64,000 nt of DNA. Source: CAIYZT01 sp947461435 (GTDB lineage: Bacteria; Pseudomonadota; Alphaproteobacteria; Rhodobacterales; Rhodobacteraceae). The notes beneath the pieces were generated by a model. The model was not told where the DNA came from, ran no database searches, and saw nothing but the letters and a program-made list of their open reading frames with translations. Positions within the stretch are counted from its first letter, which is position 1, and the number at the start of each line of letters is the position of its first letter. This document shows, one piece after another, positions 1 to 6,589 of this stretch. The stretch is from contig OZ260083.1 in NCBI GenBank assembly GCA_965284435.1, forward strand, positions 2,046,001-2,110,000, in the 5' to 3' direction. The translations under genes were made by a program, and so were the position numbers.

Positions 1-169
1 TTTCAAATCGCAGGAAATCATCGCGAGCATGCTGCTGACCTGGCATAACCTGCATTATTTTCAAGAATTGATGCAGTCGCTGAGGGAGGCCATCGGGGCG
101 GGGCGGCTGGCGGCCTTTGCGGGGGTTTTCCGGGACATGCAGACCCGAGGGGATATCGAGGCGCTGTGA
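1..169 (+). CDS. tgt: tRNA-guanine transglycosylase, C-terminal fragment
   Basis: Only the last 55 codons lie in the window, read in the frame starting at base 2 and ending with TGA at 167-169. The stretch LLTWHNLHYFQELMQSLREA followed by a GRLAAF-like tail is the familiar end of bacterial Tgt, the enzyme that exchanges guanine-34 for preQ1 in GUN-anticodon tRNAs on the queuosine pathway. The catalytic and zinc-binding parts lie upstream of the window. A rho-independent terminator follows 10 bases after the stop. QueA, which acts on the same tRNA base after Tgt, is encoded at 30.8 kb, so the two genes are not co-transcribed here. Confidence 0.85.
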   Translation, partial: FKSQEIIASMLLTWHNLHYFQELMQSLREAIGAGRLAAFAGVFRDMQTRGDIEAL

Positions 170-177
170 TTGGGGCG

Positions 178-200
178 CGTCCAGATCTGGACGTTTTTTT
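178..200 (+). terminator. Rho-independent terminator after tgt
   Basis: CGTCCA-GATC-TGGACG forms a 6-bp stem with a 4-base loop (178-193) and is followed at once by seven T (194-200). It lies just after the tgt stop codon. Confidence 0.85.
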
Positions 201-213
201 ATTCCTTTTGAAA

Positions 214-735
214 TCAATGGGTTGGTTTTTGGATTTTAACGGATTGGTAAGGGTTGGGGGTTTTGGGGGCGTTCGGAGCGGAGCCGGGGGATGAGGGGAA
301 TAACGGCGGTGGTTGCCCCCCCGGATCCACCCATTCACCGGATCGCCGCCCGCATAGGCATAGCGGTTGGTCCCCACGCCCGGCTCGGTGACCTCCCACC
401 AGTCGGGCTGGAGGAACATCAGAAGGTCGGGGTCGTAGTAGCGGGCGTTGAGATATTGCAGCCCCGTCTCGGCATCATAGCGCTCGCCGATGTAGCCGTG
501 GCTTTCGGTGGGGGGTGGTCGTAACAAACTGGGCCGTCAGGTCGCTGGCCCAGTTGCCATAGGGCCGGTAGACCGTCCGCTCCGCCCGCGCCCCGGCGGC
601 ATCCGTGACCCCACGGACCGACCCCTGGCCGTCGTGGTGAACGGCGGTCCAGGTGAAGGCGGTGGAGTTGGGGGTGGTGAAGGCGAGGCGGAGGGTGGAG
701 GCCCGGCGCAGAAACACAAGCTTAACAGCGGGCAA
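214..735 (-). pseudogene. RHS core remnant, copy 1 (displaced C-terminal cassette)
   Basis: On the minus strand from 735 downwards one frame reads an RHS segment with HHDGQGSVRGVTDAAG and VYRPYGNWASDL. Near 510-525 the reading moves to another frame that carries GYIGERYDAETGLQYLNARYY and then RYAYAGGDPVNG. A second 1-bp loss near 330 breaks the PVNGVDPGG junction that is intact in copy 2 (2081-2881). After correction the protein would run through a short proline-rich tip to a stop at 214. It is therefore a broken polymorphic-toxin cassette with at least two frameshifts and no start codon of its own. RHS proteins are large secreted or surface toxins with variable C-terminal tips; no immunity gene is recognisable here. 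Confidence 0.8.
314..473. repeat. RHS core direct repeat, copy A
   Basis: About 160 bases that match 2722-2881 almost base for base. They encode, on the minus strand, the GLQYLNARYYDPDLLMFLQP to GGDPVNG part of the RHS core. This copy has lost one C in a CCACCCC tract, which shifts the frame. Confidence 0.9.
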
Positions 736-764
736 AGTGGGAACGAGCCCCGCACCCGCCCCAA

Positions 765-849
765 TTACAAATCGTGCTCACGTTTGACTAAATGAGACAA
801 GTATCGACCATCTCGATCCGAGAGAATTACGATCAGGCTTCTTCCTATT
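765..849 (-). pseudogene. 3' end of the RHS toxin tip cut off by the IS element
   Basis: Removing the IS (850-2080) and one copy of the ATT duplication restores an open frame across the join: it reads VFLAAVR on the 2084 side, then IGRSLIVILSDRDGRYLSHL and VKREHDL, stopping with TAA at 767-765. The frame is thus the natural end of the C-terminal tip of RHS copy 2, now separated from it by 1.2 kb. I do not recognise the domain. Confidence 0.7.
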
Positions 850-912
850 TGGTCTTGTCGCGGTTTGGTGCCGCTCCTTTGATAGCGTAATGTGCAGCAA
901 AGGAGATGAACC

Positions 913-1188
913 ATGGGCACAGTCAGGACGGATGAATTTCGCAAGGATGCGGTGCGGATCGCGCTGACCAGCGGGCTTTCACGCAAACAGATTGCCGACG
1001 ATCTTGGCGTCGGGATGTCAACGCTGAACAAATGGATCACGGCGCATCGTGACACGGATGTGGTGTCGGTTGAGGATCGTGAACTTGCCGTTGAGAACGA
1101 ACGGCTCCGGCGCGAAAACCGCATATTGCGCGAGGAGAGGGACATCCTAAAAAAGGCCACCCAGTTCTTCGCGAGCCAAAAGCCGTGA
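913..1188 (+). CDS. IS3-family transposase OrfA
   Basis: 91 residues with an N-terminal helix-turn-helix (KDAVRIALTSGLSRKQIADD, then LGVGMSTLNKWI) followed by a leucine-rich coiled coil (LAVENERLRRENRILREERD), as in IS3 OrfA proteins, which bind the element ends and hold the transposase dimer. The ATG is preceded by AAAGGAGATGAACC, a good ribosome binding site. The frame ends at 1188, overlapping the GTG of OrfB; the slippery run AAAAAAG at 1149-1155 lies inside it and should allow production of the OrfAB fusion. Confidence 0.93.
   Translation: MGTVRTDEFRKDAVRIALTSGLSRKQIADDLGVGMSTLNKWITAHRDTDVVSVEDRELAVENERLRRENRILREERDILKKATQFFASQKP
1149..1155 (+). promoter_or_regulatory. A6G programmed -1 frameshift site
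   Basis: AAAAAAG lies near the end of orfA. Slipping back one base enters the orfB frame, which is open from here through its GTG at 1185, giving the OrfAB transposase typical of IS3 elements. Confidence 0.75.
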
Positions 1189-2042
1189 GGTTTAGGTTCG
1201 TCGAGGAACATCGTGGCAGCTTTGCAACGGATCGGTTGTGTCAGGTCATGAACGTCAGCCCACGCGGTTTGCGGGCCTTTCGCAGCCGCCTTGCCAGCCG
1301 CAGGCAGCACACAGACATGGTCGTTCTGGCCCATATCAAGGAACAGTCGCGCCTGAGCTTGGGCAGCTATGGCAGGCCCAGGATGACGGAGGAGTTGAAA
1401 GAGGTCGGGTTAGATGTTGGTCATCGCCGTGTCGGGCGGCTGATGCGCGAGAACGGGATCGTCGTTGAAAGAACACGCAAATTCAAGGCGACGACGGACA
1501 GCGACCATACGTTCAACATCGCGCCAAACCTGCTGGACCGTGACTTCACGGCAGATCGGCCCAACCAGAAATGGGCAGGTGACATCAGTTACATCTGGAC
1601 CCGCGAGGGGTGGCTCTATCTGGCGGTGATCCTCGATCTGCATTCCCGGCGGGTGATCGGCTGGGCCGTCAGCAACCGCATGAAGCGCGATCTGGCGATC
1701 CGGGCACTGAAAATGGCCATTGCCCTGCGATCACCGCCCAAGGGCTGCATCTTCCACAGCGATCGCGGCAGCCAATACTGTTCACACGACTATCAGAAGG
1801 TCCTGCGCGAGCCTGGCCTCAGAGCGTCAATGAGCGGAAAAGGCAACTGCTATGACAACGCCGCCGTCGAGACCTTCTTCAAAACCATCAAGGCCGAACT
1901 GATCTGGCGCAGGTCTTGGGAAACGCGTCGCCAGGCCGAAACCGCCATCTTCCAATACATCAACGGCTTCTATAACCCGCGCCGTCGGCATTCAGCATTG
2001 GGAGGCAAAAGCCCCTTGGCCTTCGAACGTCAAGTGGCCTAA
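1185..2042 (+). CDS. IS3-family transposase OrfB (DDE integrase core)
   Basis: Catalytic half of the transposase, 285 residues from a GTG that overlaps the orfA stop. An HTH_21-like region (SYGRPRMTEEL) is followed by the rve integrase fold with DDE acidic residues visible in WAGDISYIWT, HSDRGSQYCS and NAAVETFFKTIKAEL; the last two are about 35 residues apart, as in DD(35)E transposases. It ends with the usual YNPRRRHSALG motif. The free ORF is probably translated mainly as the OrfAB fusion through the A6G slip. No stop or frameshift is seen inside it. Confidence 0.93.
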   Translation: MRFRFVEEHRGSFATDRLCQVMNVSPRGLRAFRSRLASRRQHTDMVVLAHIKEQSRLSLGSYGRPRMTEELKEVGLDVGHRRVGRLMRENGIVVERTRKFKATTDSDHTFNIAPNLLDRDFTADRPNQKWAGDISYIWTREGWLYLAVILDLHSRRVIGWAVSNRMKRDLAIRALKMAIALRSPPKGCIFHSDRGSQYCSHDYQKVLREPGLRASMSGKGNCYDNAAVETFFKTIKAELIWRRSWETRRQAETAIFQYINGFYNPRRRHSALGGKSPLAFERQVA

Positions 2043-2080
2043 ACGAGCACTGGGGGCGGCACAAATACGCGACAAGACCA

Positions 2081-2881
2081 ATTCTTACCGCCGCTAGAAA
2101 GACTGCTGATGTTTCGGGAACACTCTGTGCCTGTTTGATGAACTCTTCAACACGCTCTATTCCGGAACTTTTTGACCTTATTTCATATGTTCGCGCAATC
2201 TGTATCGGATCAACCTGATGGCGCTCAGACCATAGAGTGGCTGATTGACATTCAAGCTCTGAGGCCAAAGCCGCGTAACCGGAAAGACGATCAACATGAC
2301 TTCCTGACGGTGGCTCTAGGGCGACATCTCCTACGGATATGCACCCCTCTGTAAACCCAAGCCTCGCCTACATCTTCAGCCCGGTTGGACAAGCGAGACA
2401 CCGGTCCGAAAGCCGTCGCGGCGTTTTCAGTGGCCAGCAACCTGTTGGCCCGGCCGCCAGCCACCTTTCCGCGAACTCCTAGCGCGAGAACGTCATCCGC
2501 AGACAACGCAGGATGGCCCTGGGTTGTCATCGCGAAATTCGTCAGCGGCCCGTCGATAGGTGCCATTGCCTCGCCGACGGACGCCAAGACGTTCAGGCCA
2601 GCATTTACAAAGTTTGTTGGAGCATTGACGGTCCCGGCAAGAATGTTCCAACCAACGTCATTCCACCCACTCCCAGTCGAGCAATTAAACATGGCTCCAA
2701 AAGGACCGGGATTGTAGCAATGCCCCCCCGGATCCACCCCATTCACCGGATCCCCTCCGGCATAGGCATAGCGGTTGGTCCCCACGCCCGGCTCGGTGAC
2801 CTCCCACCAGTCGGGCTGGAGGAACATCAGAAGGTCGGGGTCGTAGTACCGCGCGTTGAGATATTGCAGCCCCGCCTCGGC
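2081..2881 (-). pseudogene. RHS core fragment with toxin tip, copy 2 (interrupted)
   Basis: Minus-strand frame from 2881: an RHS core end (AGLQYLNARYYDPDLL, RYAYAGGDPVNGVDPGGHC) followed by a variable tip with GWNDVGWNILAGTVNAPTNF and EDVGEAWVYRG. Upstream the frame is closed by a TAG where copy 1 has the Tyr codon of GERY, so the 5' part of the gene is lost. At the GGGG near 2343-2346 the frame shifts: the longer open frame goes on as ISVGDVALEPPSGSHVD and later KQAQSVPETSAVFLAAVR up to the IS, then resumes at 849-765. PVNGVDPGG is the usual core/tip boundary of RHS toxins. The tip's activity is not recognised. Dead gene: truncated, frameshifted and split by an IS. Confidence 0.8.
2722..2881. 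repeat. RHS core direct repeat, copy B
   Basis: Partner of 314-473. Here the reading frame across the repeat is intact (GGDPVNGVDPGG). Recombination between the two copies would delete about 2.4 kb including the IS and the toxin tip. Confidence 0.9.
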
Positions 2882-3088
2882 GCCCTACCGCTCTCGCATC
2901 CGGCGTTTGGAGTGTTTGGGTGCCCCGGTGCCCTTGGGGATCTGCGTGGCGCGGGGGCGGGCGAGGATGCGCCGCGCGGCAAAGGGAAACATTCTGTCAC
3001 GAAATTCCCGGCAATTTTGTGCGTTCTCGCCTTGCCCCTGCCGCGGCCCCGGCGCATGATTTACACCGAGACGTGACTGGGTGGCGTG
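2882..3088. other. Non-coding stretch between RHS remnant and lon promoter
   Basis: No convincing gene on either strand; the short frames here lack start signals and family motifs. Together with the promoter and leader this makes a gap of about 310 bases upstream of lon. Its left edge is probably the breakpoint where the RHS gene lost its 5' part. Confidence 0.6.
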
Positions 3089-3118
3089 GTTGACACCCCG
3101 GGGGGGGCACCCCAGATA
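3089..3118 (+). promoter_or_regulatory. Possible RpoH (heat-shock) promoter of lon
   Basis: GTTGACA at 3089-3095 and CCCCAGAT at 3110-3117 are 14 bases apart, close to the RpoH pattern (TTGAA-type -35, CCCCAT-type -10). A sigma-70 reading with TTGACA and a poor -10 is also possible. lon is a heat-shock gene in many proteobacteria, which fits. The leader to the ATG would be about 70 bases. Confidence 0.45.
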
Positions 3119-3194
3119 CAGTGCCTGAACAGGGGAAGACCCATAGGCTGCCGACGAGCGGGGCCGGGGCTTCTTGCCAGATAGGAAACGCGAG

Positions 3195-5606
3195 ATGACA
3201 GAGAAAAAAGCGACCACAAGCTATCCCGTGCTGACGCTGCGGGATATCGTTGTGTTTCCGCATATGATCGTGCCGCTGTTTGTAGGGCGCGAAAAATCGG
3301 TGCGGGCCCTTGAAGAAGTCATGGGCGACGACAAGCAGATCCTTTTGTGCGCCCAGGTGGACCCGGCCGTGGATGACCCGACGGCGGACGGGATTTACCG
3401 CGTTGGTGTCTTGGCCAATGTGCTGCAACTGCTGAAACTGCCCGATGGCACGGTCAAGGTGCTGGTCGAGGGCAAGACGCGGGTCAAGATCACCGAATTC
3501 CTGACCAATCCGTCGTTCTTTGAAGCGCATGCCGAGGTTCTGAACGAGCTGGACGGCGACAAGGCGGCCGCCGCAGCGATGATCCGCGCGGTGGGCGATG
3601 AGTTTGAGCGGTATTCGAAGGTGAAGAAGAACATTCCCGAAGAGGCTCTGTCGGCGGTGGCCGAAACCACAGAGCCGGCCCGTCTGGCCGATCTTGTGGC
3701 CGGGCATCTGGGCATCGAGGTTGCACCCAAGCAGGCGCTGCTGGAAACGCTGGATGTGGCGGAGCGGCTGGAGAAGGTTTACGGCCACATGCAGGGCGAG
3801 TTGTCGGTCTTGCAGGTGGAAAAGAAGATCAAATCCCGGGTCAAGACCCAGATGGAGAAGACCCAGCGCGAGTATTATTTGAATGAGCAGATGAAGGCCA
3901 TTCAGAAGGAGCTGGGCGACGGCGAGGATGGCGGCAACGAGTTGGCCGAGCTGGAAGCGCGGATCAAGGCGACCAAGCTGTCGAAAGAGGCGCGGGAAAA
4001 GGCCGATGGAGAGCTGAAAAAGCTGAAATCCATGAGCCCGATGAGCGCCGAAGCCACGGTTGTGCGCAACTATCTTGACTGGCTTTTGGGCGTTCCGTGG
4101 GGCACGCAAAGCCGCGTGAAAAAGGATCTGGCCGCAGCCCAAAAGGTGCTGGACGGCGATCACTATGGTCTGGACAAGGTCAAAGAGCGGATCGTGGAAT
4201 ATCTGGCCGTGCAGGCGCGGTCGGCCAAGTTGAAGGGGCCGATCCTGTGCCTTGTGGGCCCTCCGGGTGTGGGCAAAACCTCGCTTGGGCGGTCGGTGGC
4301 CAAGGCGACGGGGCGTGAGTTTATCCGGATTTCATTGGGCGGGGTGCGCGACGAAAGCGAAATCCGCGGCCACCGCCGGACTTATATCGGGTCGATGCCG
4401 GGCAAGATCATTCAGGCGCTGAAAAAGGCCAAGACGACGAACCCGTTGATCTTGCTGGATGAAATTGACAAAATGGGGCAGGATTTCCGCGGGGATCCGG
4501 CATCGGCCTTGTTGGAGGTTCTGGATCCGGAACAGAACAACACCTTCGTCGACCACTATCTTGAGGTGGAATACGATCTGTCGAATGTGATGTTCATCAC
4601 CACGGCCAATTCGTACAACATGCCCGGCCCGCTGCTCGACCGGATGGAGATCATCCCGCTGGCCGGCTATACCGAAGACGAAAAGCGCGAGATCGCCAAG
4701 GGCCATTTGCTGCAAAAGCAGATCGCGGCCAACGGGCTCAAGAAAGATGAATTCAGCCTGTCTGACGCGGCGTTGACCCATGTGATCCGGTATTACACGC
4801 GTGAAGCGGGCGTGCGGAATCTGGAGCGCGAGATCGCGAAACTGGCCCGCAAGGCCGTGACCGAGATCTTGAAGAAAAAGACCAAGCGGGTGGATGTCGA
4901 TGAGGCCAAGGTAGAAGAATATCTGGGTGTGCAGCGCCATCGGTTTGGTCTGGCGGAAACCGAAGATCAGGTGGGCGTTGTGACGGGTCTGGCCTGGACC
5001 TCTGTCGGGGGGGAGTTGCTGCATATCGAAGCGCTGAAACTGCCCGGCAAGGGGCGGATGAAGACCACCGGCAAGCTGGGCGATGTGATGAAGGAATCCA
5101 TCGACGCGGCGGCGAGTTATGTGCGGTCCATCAGCCCCGAACTTGGGGTGAAACCGCCAAAATTCGAAACCATGGACATCCACTTGCACCTGCCCGAGGG
5201 GGCGACGCCCAAGGATGGCCCGTCGGCGGGTCTGGCCATGGTCACCTCGATCGTGTCGGTGATCACGGGGATTCCGGTGCGCAAGGATGTGGCGATGACC
5301 GGCGAGGTCACGCTGCGCGGCAATGCCTTGCCGATTGGTGGGCTGAAAGAAAAACTGCTGGCGGCGCTGCGCGGCGGGATCACGACTGTTTTGATTCCGC
5401 AGGAAAATGCCAAGGATCTGGTGGAAATTCCTGAGAACGTGAAGCAGGGCCTGACGATCATTCCGGTCAGTCACGTGCGCGAGGTTTTGAAACTGGCGCT
5501 TGTGCGGCAACCTGAGCCCATTGAATGGGACGAGGCGGCCGAAGAAGCGGCGGCCCTGGCGCGGATGAAACCGACCGATGAGCCGCCGACGCAGATCGCG
5601 CACTAA
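3195..5606 (+). CDS. lon: ATP-dependent protease La (Lon)
   Basis: 803 residues, close to the usual size. N-terminal substrate-binding LON domain (YPVLTLRDIVVFPHM onward, roughly 1-200), coiled linker, AAA+ module with Walker A GPPGVGKTS and Walker B ILLDEIDKM, and a C-terminal serine protease domain with the dyad Ser677 (KDGPSAGLAM) and Lys720 (GLKEK). Lon is the cytoplasmic hexamer that degrades misfolded and regulatory proteins. I chose ATG 3195 rather than the in-frame TTG 21 bases upstream, because AGGA sits 8 bases before it and MTEKKATTSYP is a normal Lon start. Single gene, ended by a strong terminator at 5623-5650. Confidence 0.97.
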   Translation: MTEKKATTSYPVLTLRDIVVFPHMIVPLFVGREKSVRALEEVMGDDKQILLCAQVDPAVDDPTADGIYRVGVLANVLQLLKLPDGTVKVLVEGKTRVKITEFLTNPSFFEAHAEVLNELDGDKAAAAAMIRAVGDEFERYSKVKKNIPEEALSAVAETTEPARLADLVAGHLGIEVAPKQALLETLDVAERLEKVYGHMQGELSVLQVEKKIKSRVKTQMEKTQREYYLNEQMKAIQKELGDGEDGGNELAELEARIKATKLSKEAREKADGELKKLKSMSPMSAEATVVRNYLDWLLGVPWGTQSRVKKDLAAAQKVLDGDHYGLDKVKERIVEYLAVQARSAKLKGPILCLVGPPGVGKTSLGRSVAKATGREFIRISLGGVRDESEIRGHRRTYIGSMPGKIIQALKKAKTTNPLILLDEIDKMGQDFRGDPASALLEVLDPEQNNTFVDHYLEVEYDLSNVMFITTANSYNMPGPLLDRMEIIPLAGYTEDEKREIAKGHLLQKQIAANGLKKDEFSLSDAALTHVIRYYTREAGVRNLEREIAKLARKAVTEILKKKTKRVDVDEAKVEEYLGVQRHRFGLAETEDQVGVVTGLAWTSVGGELLHIEALKLPGKGRMKTTGKLGDVMKESIDAAASYVRSISPELGVKPPKFETMDIHLHLPEGATPKDGPSAGLAMVTSIVSVITGIPVRKDVAMTGEVTLRGNALPIGGLKEKLLAALRGGITTVLIPQENAKDLVEIPENVKQGLTIIPVSHVREVLKLALVRQPEPIEWDEAAEEAAALARMKPTDEPPTQIAH

Positions 5607-5622
5607 GGCGAAAAACAGGGGA

Positions 5623-5650
5623 GGGGGCGCCGGTTTTGCGCCCCCTTTTT
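5623..5650 (+). terminator. Rho-independent terminator after lon
   Basis: GGGGGCGC and GCGCCCCC form an 8-bp stem around CGGTTTT and run straight into TTTTT. Confidence 0.9.
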
Positions 5651-5658
5651 CATCGGCA

Positions 5659-5693
5659 GGCCCGCGCCTGTCAGGATTGTTCAGGCGCGGGCC
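5659..5693. repeat. Perfect 12-bp inverted repeat before the HU-like gene
   Basis: GGCCCGCGCCTG and CAGGCGCGGGCC flank an 11-base centre. There is no T-run on either side, so it is not a classic terminator. It may be a second hairpin behind lon or a leader or operator element for the HU-like gene 100 bases on. Confidence 0.55.
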
Positions 5694-5795
5694 TTGAACC
5701 CACTTTTATTGTATCGATTTCGCGCGTAATGTTGTTCGAACGGATAAACTTGTTCCAATGAAGAAATTGGAGCGCTTTGAAAAGGGCAATACTTG

Positions 5796-6188
5796 ATGGC
5801 AAAATCGCCTGCAAAACCATCTGATGCGACCAAGACCCCCCCCGCCGGTTCGGCTGCGGCTGTTGACCAATCGGTTGAGGCCGGCAACGAGGCAAAGCCG
5901 GAGGGCGCGTCTGGACAGCTGCGCGTCAAGGACCTTGTGGACCTCGTGCTTAAGTCTGTGGGTGGCAAGCCAAAGGACGTTCGCGAGATTGTATTGGCCA
6001 CGCTGGTGGAACTTGGGGCTGCTTTGGACCGGGGGGATGGGCTGAATTTGCCCGACTTCGGCAAGGGCCGCGTTGCGCGCCGCAACGAAGAGGCCGATGG
6101 CAGTTCTTCGTTTGTGATCAAGCTGAAGCGCGGCGGTGTTCCCAAGGTCAAAGAGGAAAAAGAGGCGCTTGCAGAGGCCCGCGAGTAA
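5796..6188 (+). CDS. HU/IHF-family DNA-binding protein with N-terminal tail
   Basis: 130 residues. The first ~40 are a low-complexity tail rich in Ala, Lys, Pro and Ser; residues ~42-121 look like the HU/IHF fold (LRVKDLVDLVLKSVGGKPKD, VLATLVELGAALDRGDGLNL, FGKGRVARRN), ending in a Lys/Glu-rich tail. It should be a nucleoid protein that binds and bends DNA. The GRxARRN section resembles the DNA-contacting arm of HU, where GRNPKTG is more usual, so this is a divergent paralogue rather than canonical hupB. ATG 5796 has AAAGGG about 9 bases upstream; a TTG just before it is in frame. It is followed by tRNA genes. Confidence 0.8.
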   Translation: MAKSPAKPSDATKTPPAGSAAAVDQSVEAGNEAKPEGASGQLRVKDLVDLVLKSVGGKPKDVREIVLATLVELGAALDRGDGLNLPDFGKGRVARRNEEADGSSSFVIKLKRGGVPKVKEEKEALAEARE

Positions 6189-6207
6189 GGCTAGAAGCCC
6201 TTCCAGC

Positions 6208-6282
6208 GGGCGATTAGCTCAGCGGTAGAGCGCTTCGTTCACATCGAAGATGTCAGCGGTTCAAATCCGTTATCGCCCACCA
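6208..6282 (+). tRNA. tRNA-Val (anticodon CAC)
   Basis: 75 bases including encoded CCA. Acceptor GGGCGAT pairs with ATCGCCC; the anticodon stem CTTCG/CGAAG holds loop TTCACAT with anticodon CAC, which reads GTG. The T-arm GGTTCAAATCC is normal. Confidence 0.95.
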
Positions 6283-6289
6283 TCTTACA

Positions 6290-6319
6290 AACGCCCTTGG
6301 GAAACCGGGGGCGTTTTTG
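6290..6319 (+). terminator. Rho-independent terminator after tRNA-Val(CAC)
   Basis: ACGCCC and GGGCGT form the stem, with TTTTTG following, a few bases after the tRNA. Confidence 0.75.
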
Positions 6320-6396
6320 TTTGGCGGCAGGTCACAAATCATCTTGCACGCACAAGTTTGCCCGCGTAAACCCTGCGCGCAGCCGATGTGCGCGTC

Positions 6397-6472
6397 GGGC
6401 GGTTAGCTCAGTTGGTAGAGCGTCTCGTTTACACCGAGAATGTCGGGGGTTCGAGTCCCTCACCGCCCACCA
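6397..6472 (+). tRNA. tRNA-Val (anticodon UAC)
   Basis: 76 bases including CCA. Acceptor GGGCGGT pairs with ACCGCCC; the stem TCTCG/CGAGA carries loop TTTACAC with anticodon TAC, reading GTA and related Val codons. A second valine tRNA 115 bases after the first. Confidence 0.95.
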
Positions 6473-6589
6473 TTCTTCCATCAAAGCTATTGATCAGACC
6501 TCTCGTTTGGGGGATGCTGCCAACACAGCGGCCATTTGTCCGCCATAGATTCATGTCATTTTCAAAACTTATTGAGCGAGGTCGACATC

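Larger units (their letters stand above)
850..2080 (+). mobile_element. IS3-family insertion sequence, complete, 1231 bp
   Basis: The ends are imperfect inverted repeats: TGGTCTTGTCGCGGTTTGGT at the left, and the reverse complement of the right end reads TGGTCTTGTCGCGTATTTGT, both continuing into GCCGC. It carries the two overlapping frames of the IS3 family, an A6G slippery site, and a 3-bp target duplication. All parts look intact, so it may still be active. It interrupts the tip of an RHS toxin gene on the opposite strand. Confidence 0.93.
847..2083. repeat. 3-bp target site duplication ATT flanking the IS
   Basis: ATT at 847-849 and ATT at 2081-2083 bracket the IS exactly outside its TGGTCTTG...CAAGACCA ends, the 3-bp duplication usual for many IS3-family elements. 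The coordinates given span both copies and the element between them. Confidence 0.85.

Noticed and set aside
1960..2268. Separate 102-residue minus-strand gene crossing the IS right end
   Set aside because: Only its upstream half is RHS tip sequence; the rest reads into the IS. It is a chimera made by the insertion, not a gene.
2172..2354. Small plus-strand frame between IS and RHS repeat
   Set aside because: No start site or motif; overlaps the better supported RHS tip on the other strand.
4332..5603. Long minus-strand open frame of 423 codons opposite lon
   Set aside because: It lies wholly inside lon on the other strand, is His/Gln/Arg-rich as expected from a GC-rich antisense frame, and has no family motif.
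6536..6589. Start of the RTX gene at TTG 6536
   Set aside because: Would add 18 residues without a ribosome site; GTG 6590 has one at correct spacing and gives a typical RTX N-terminus.
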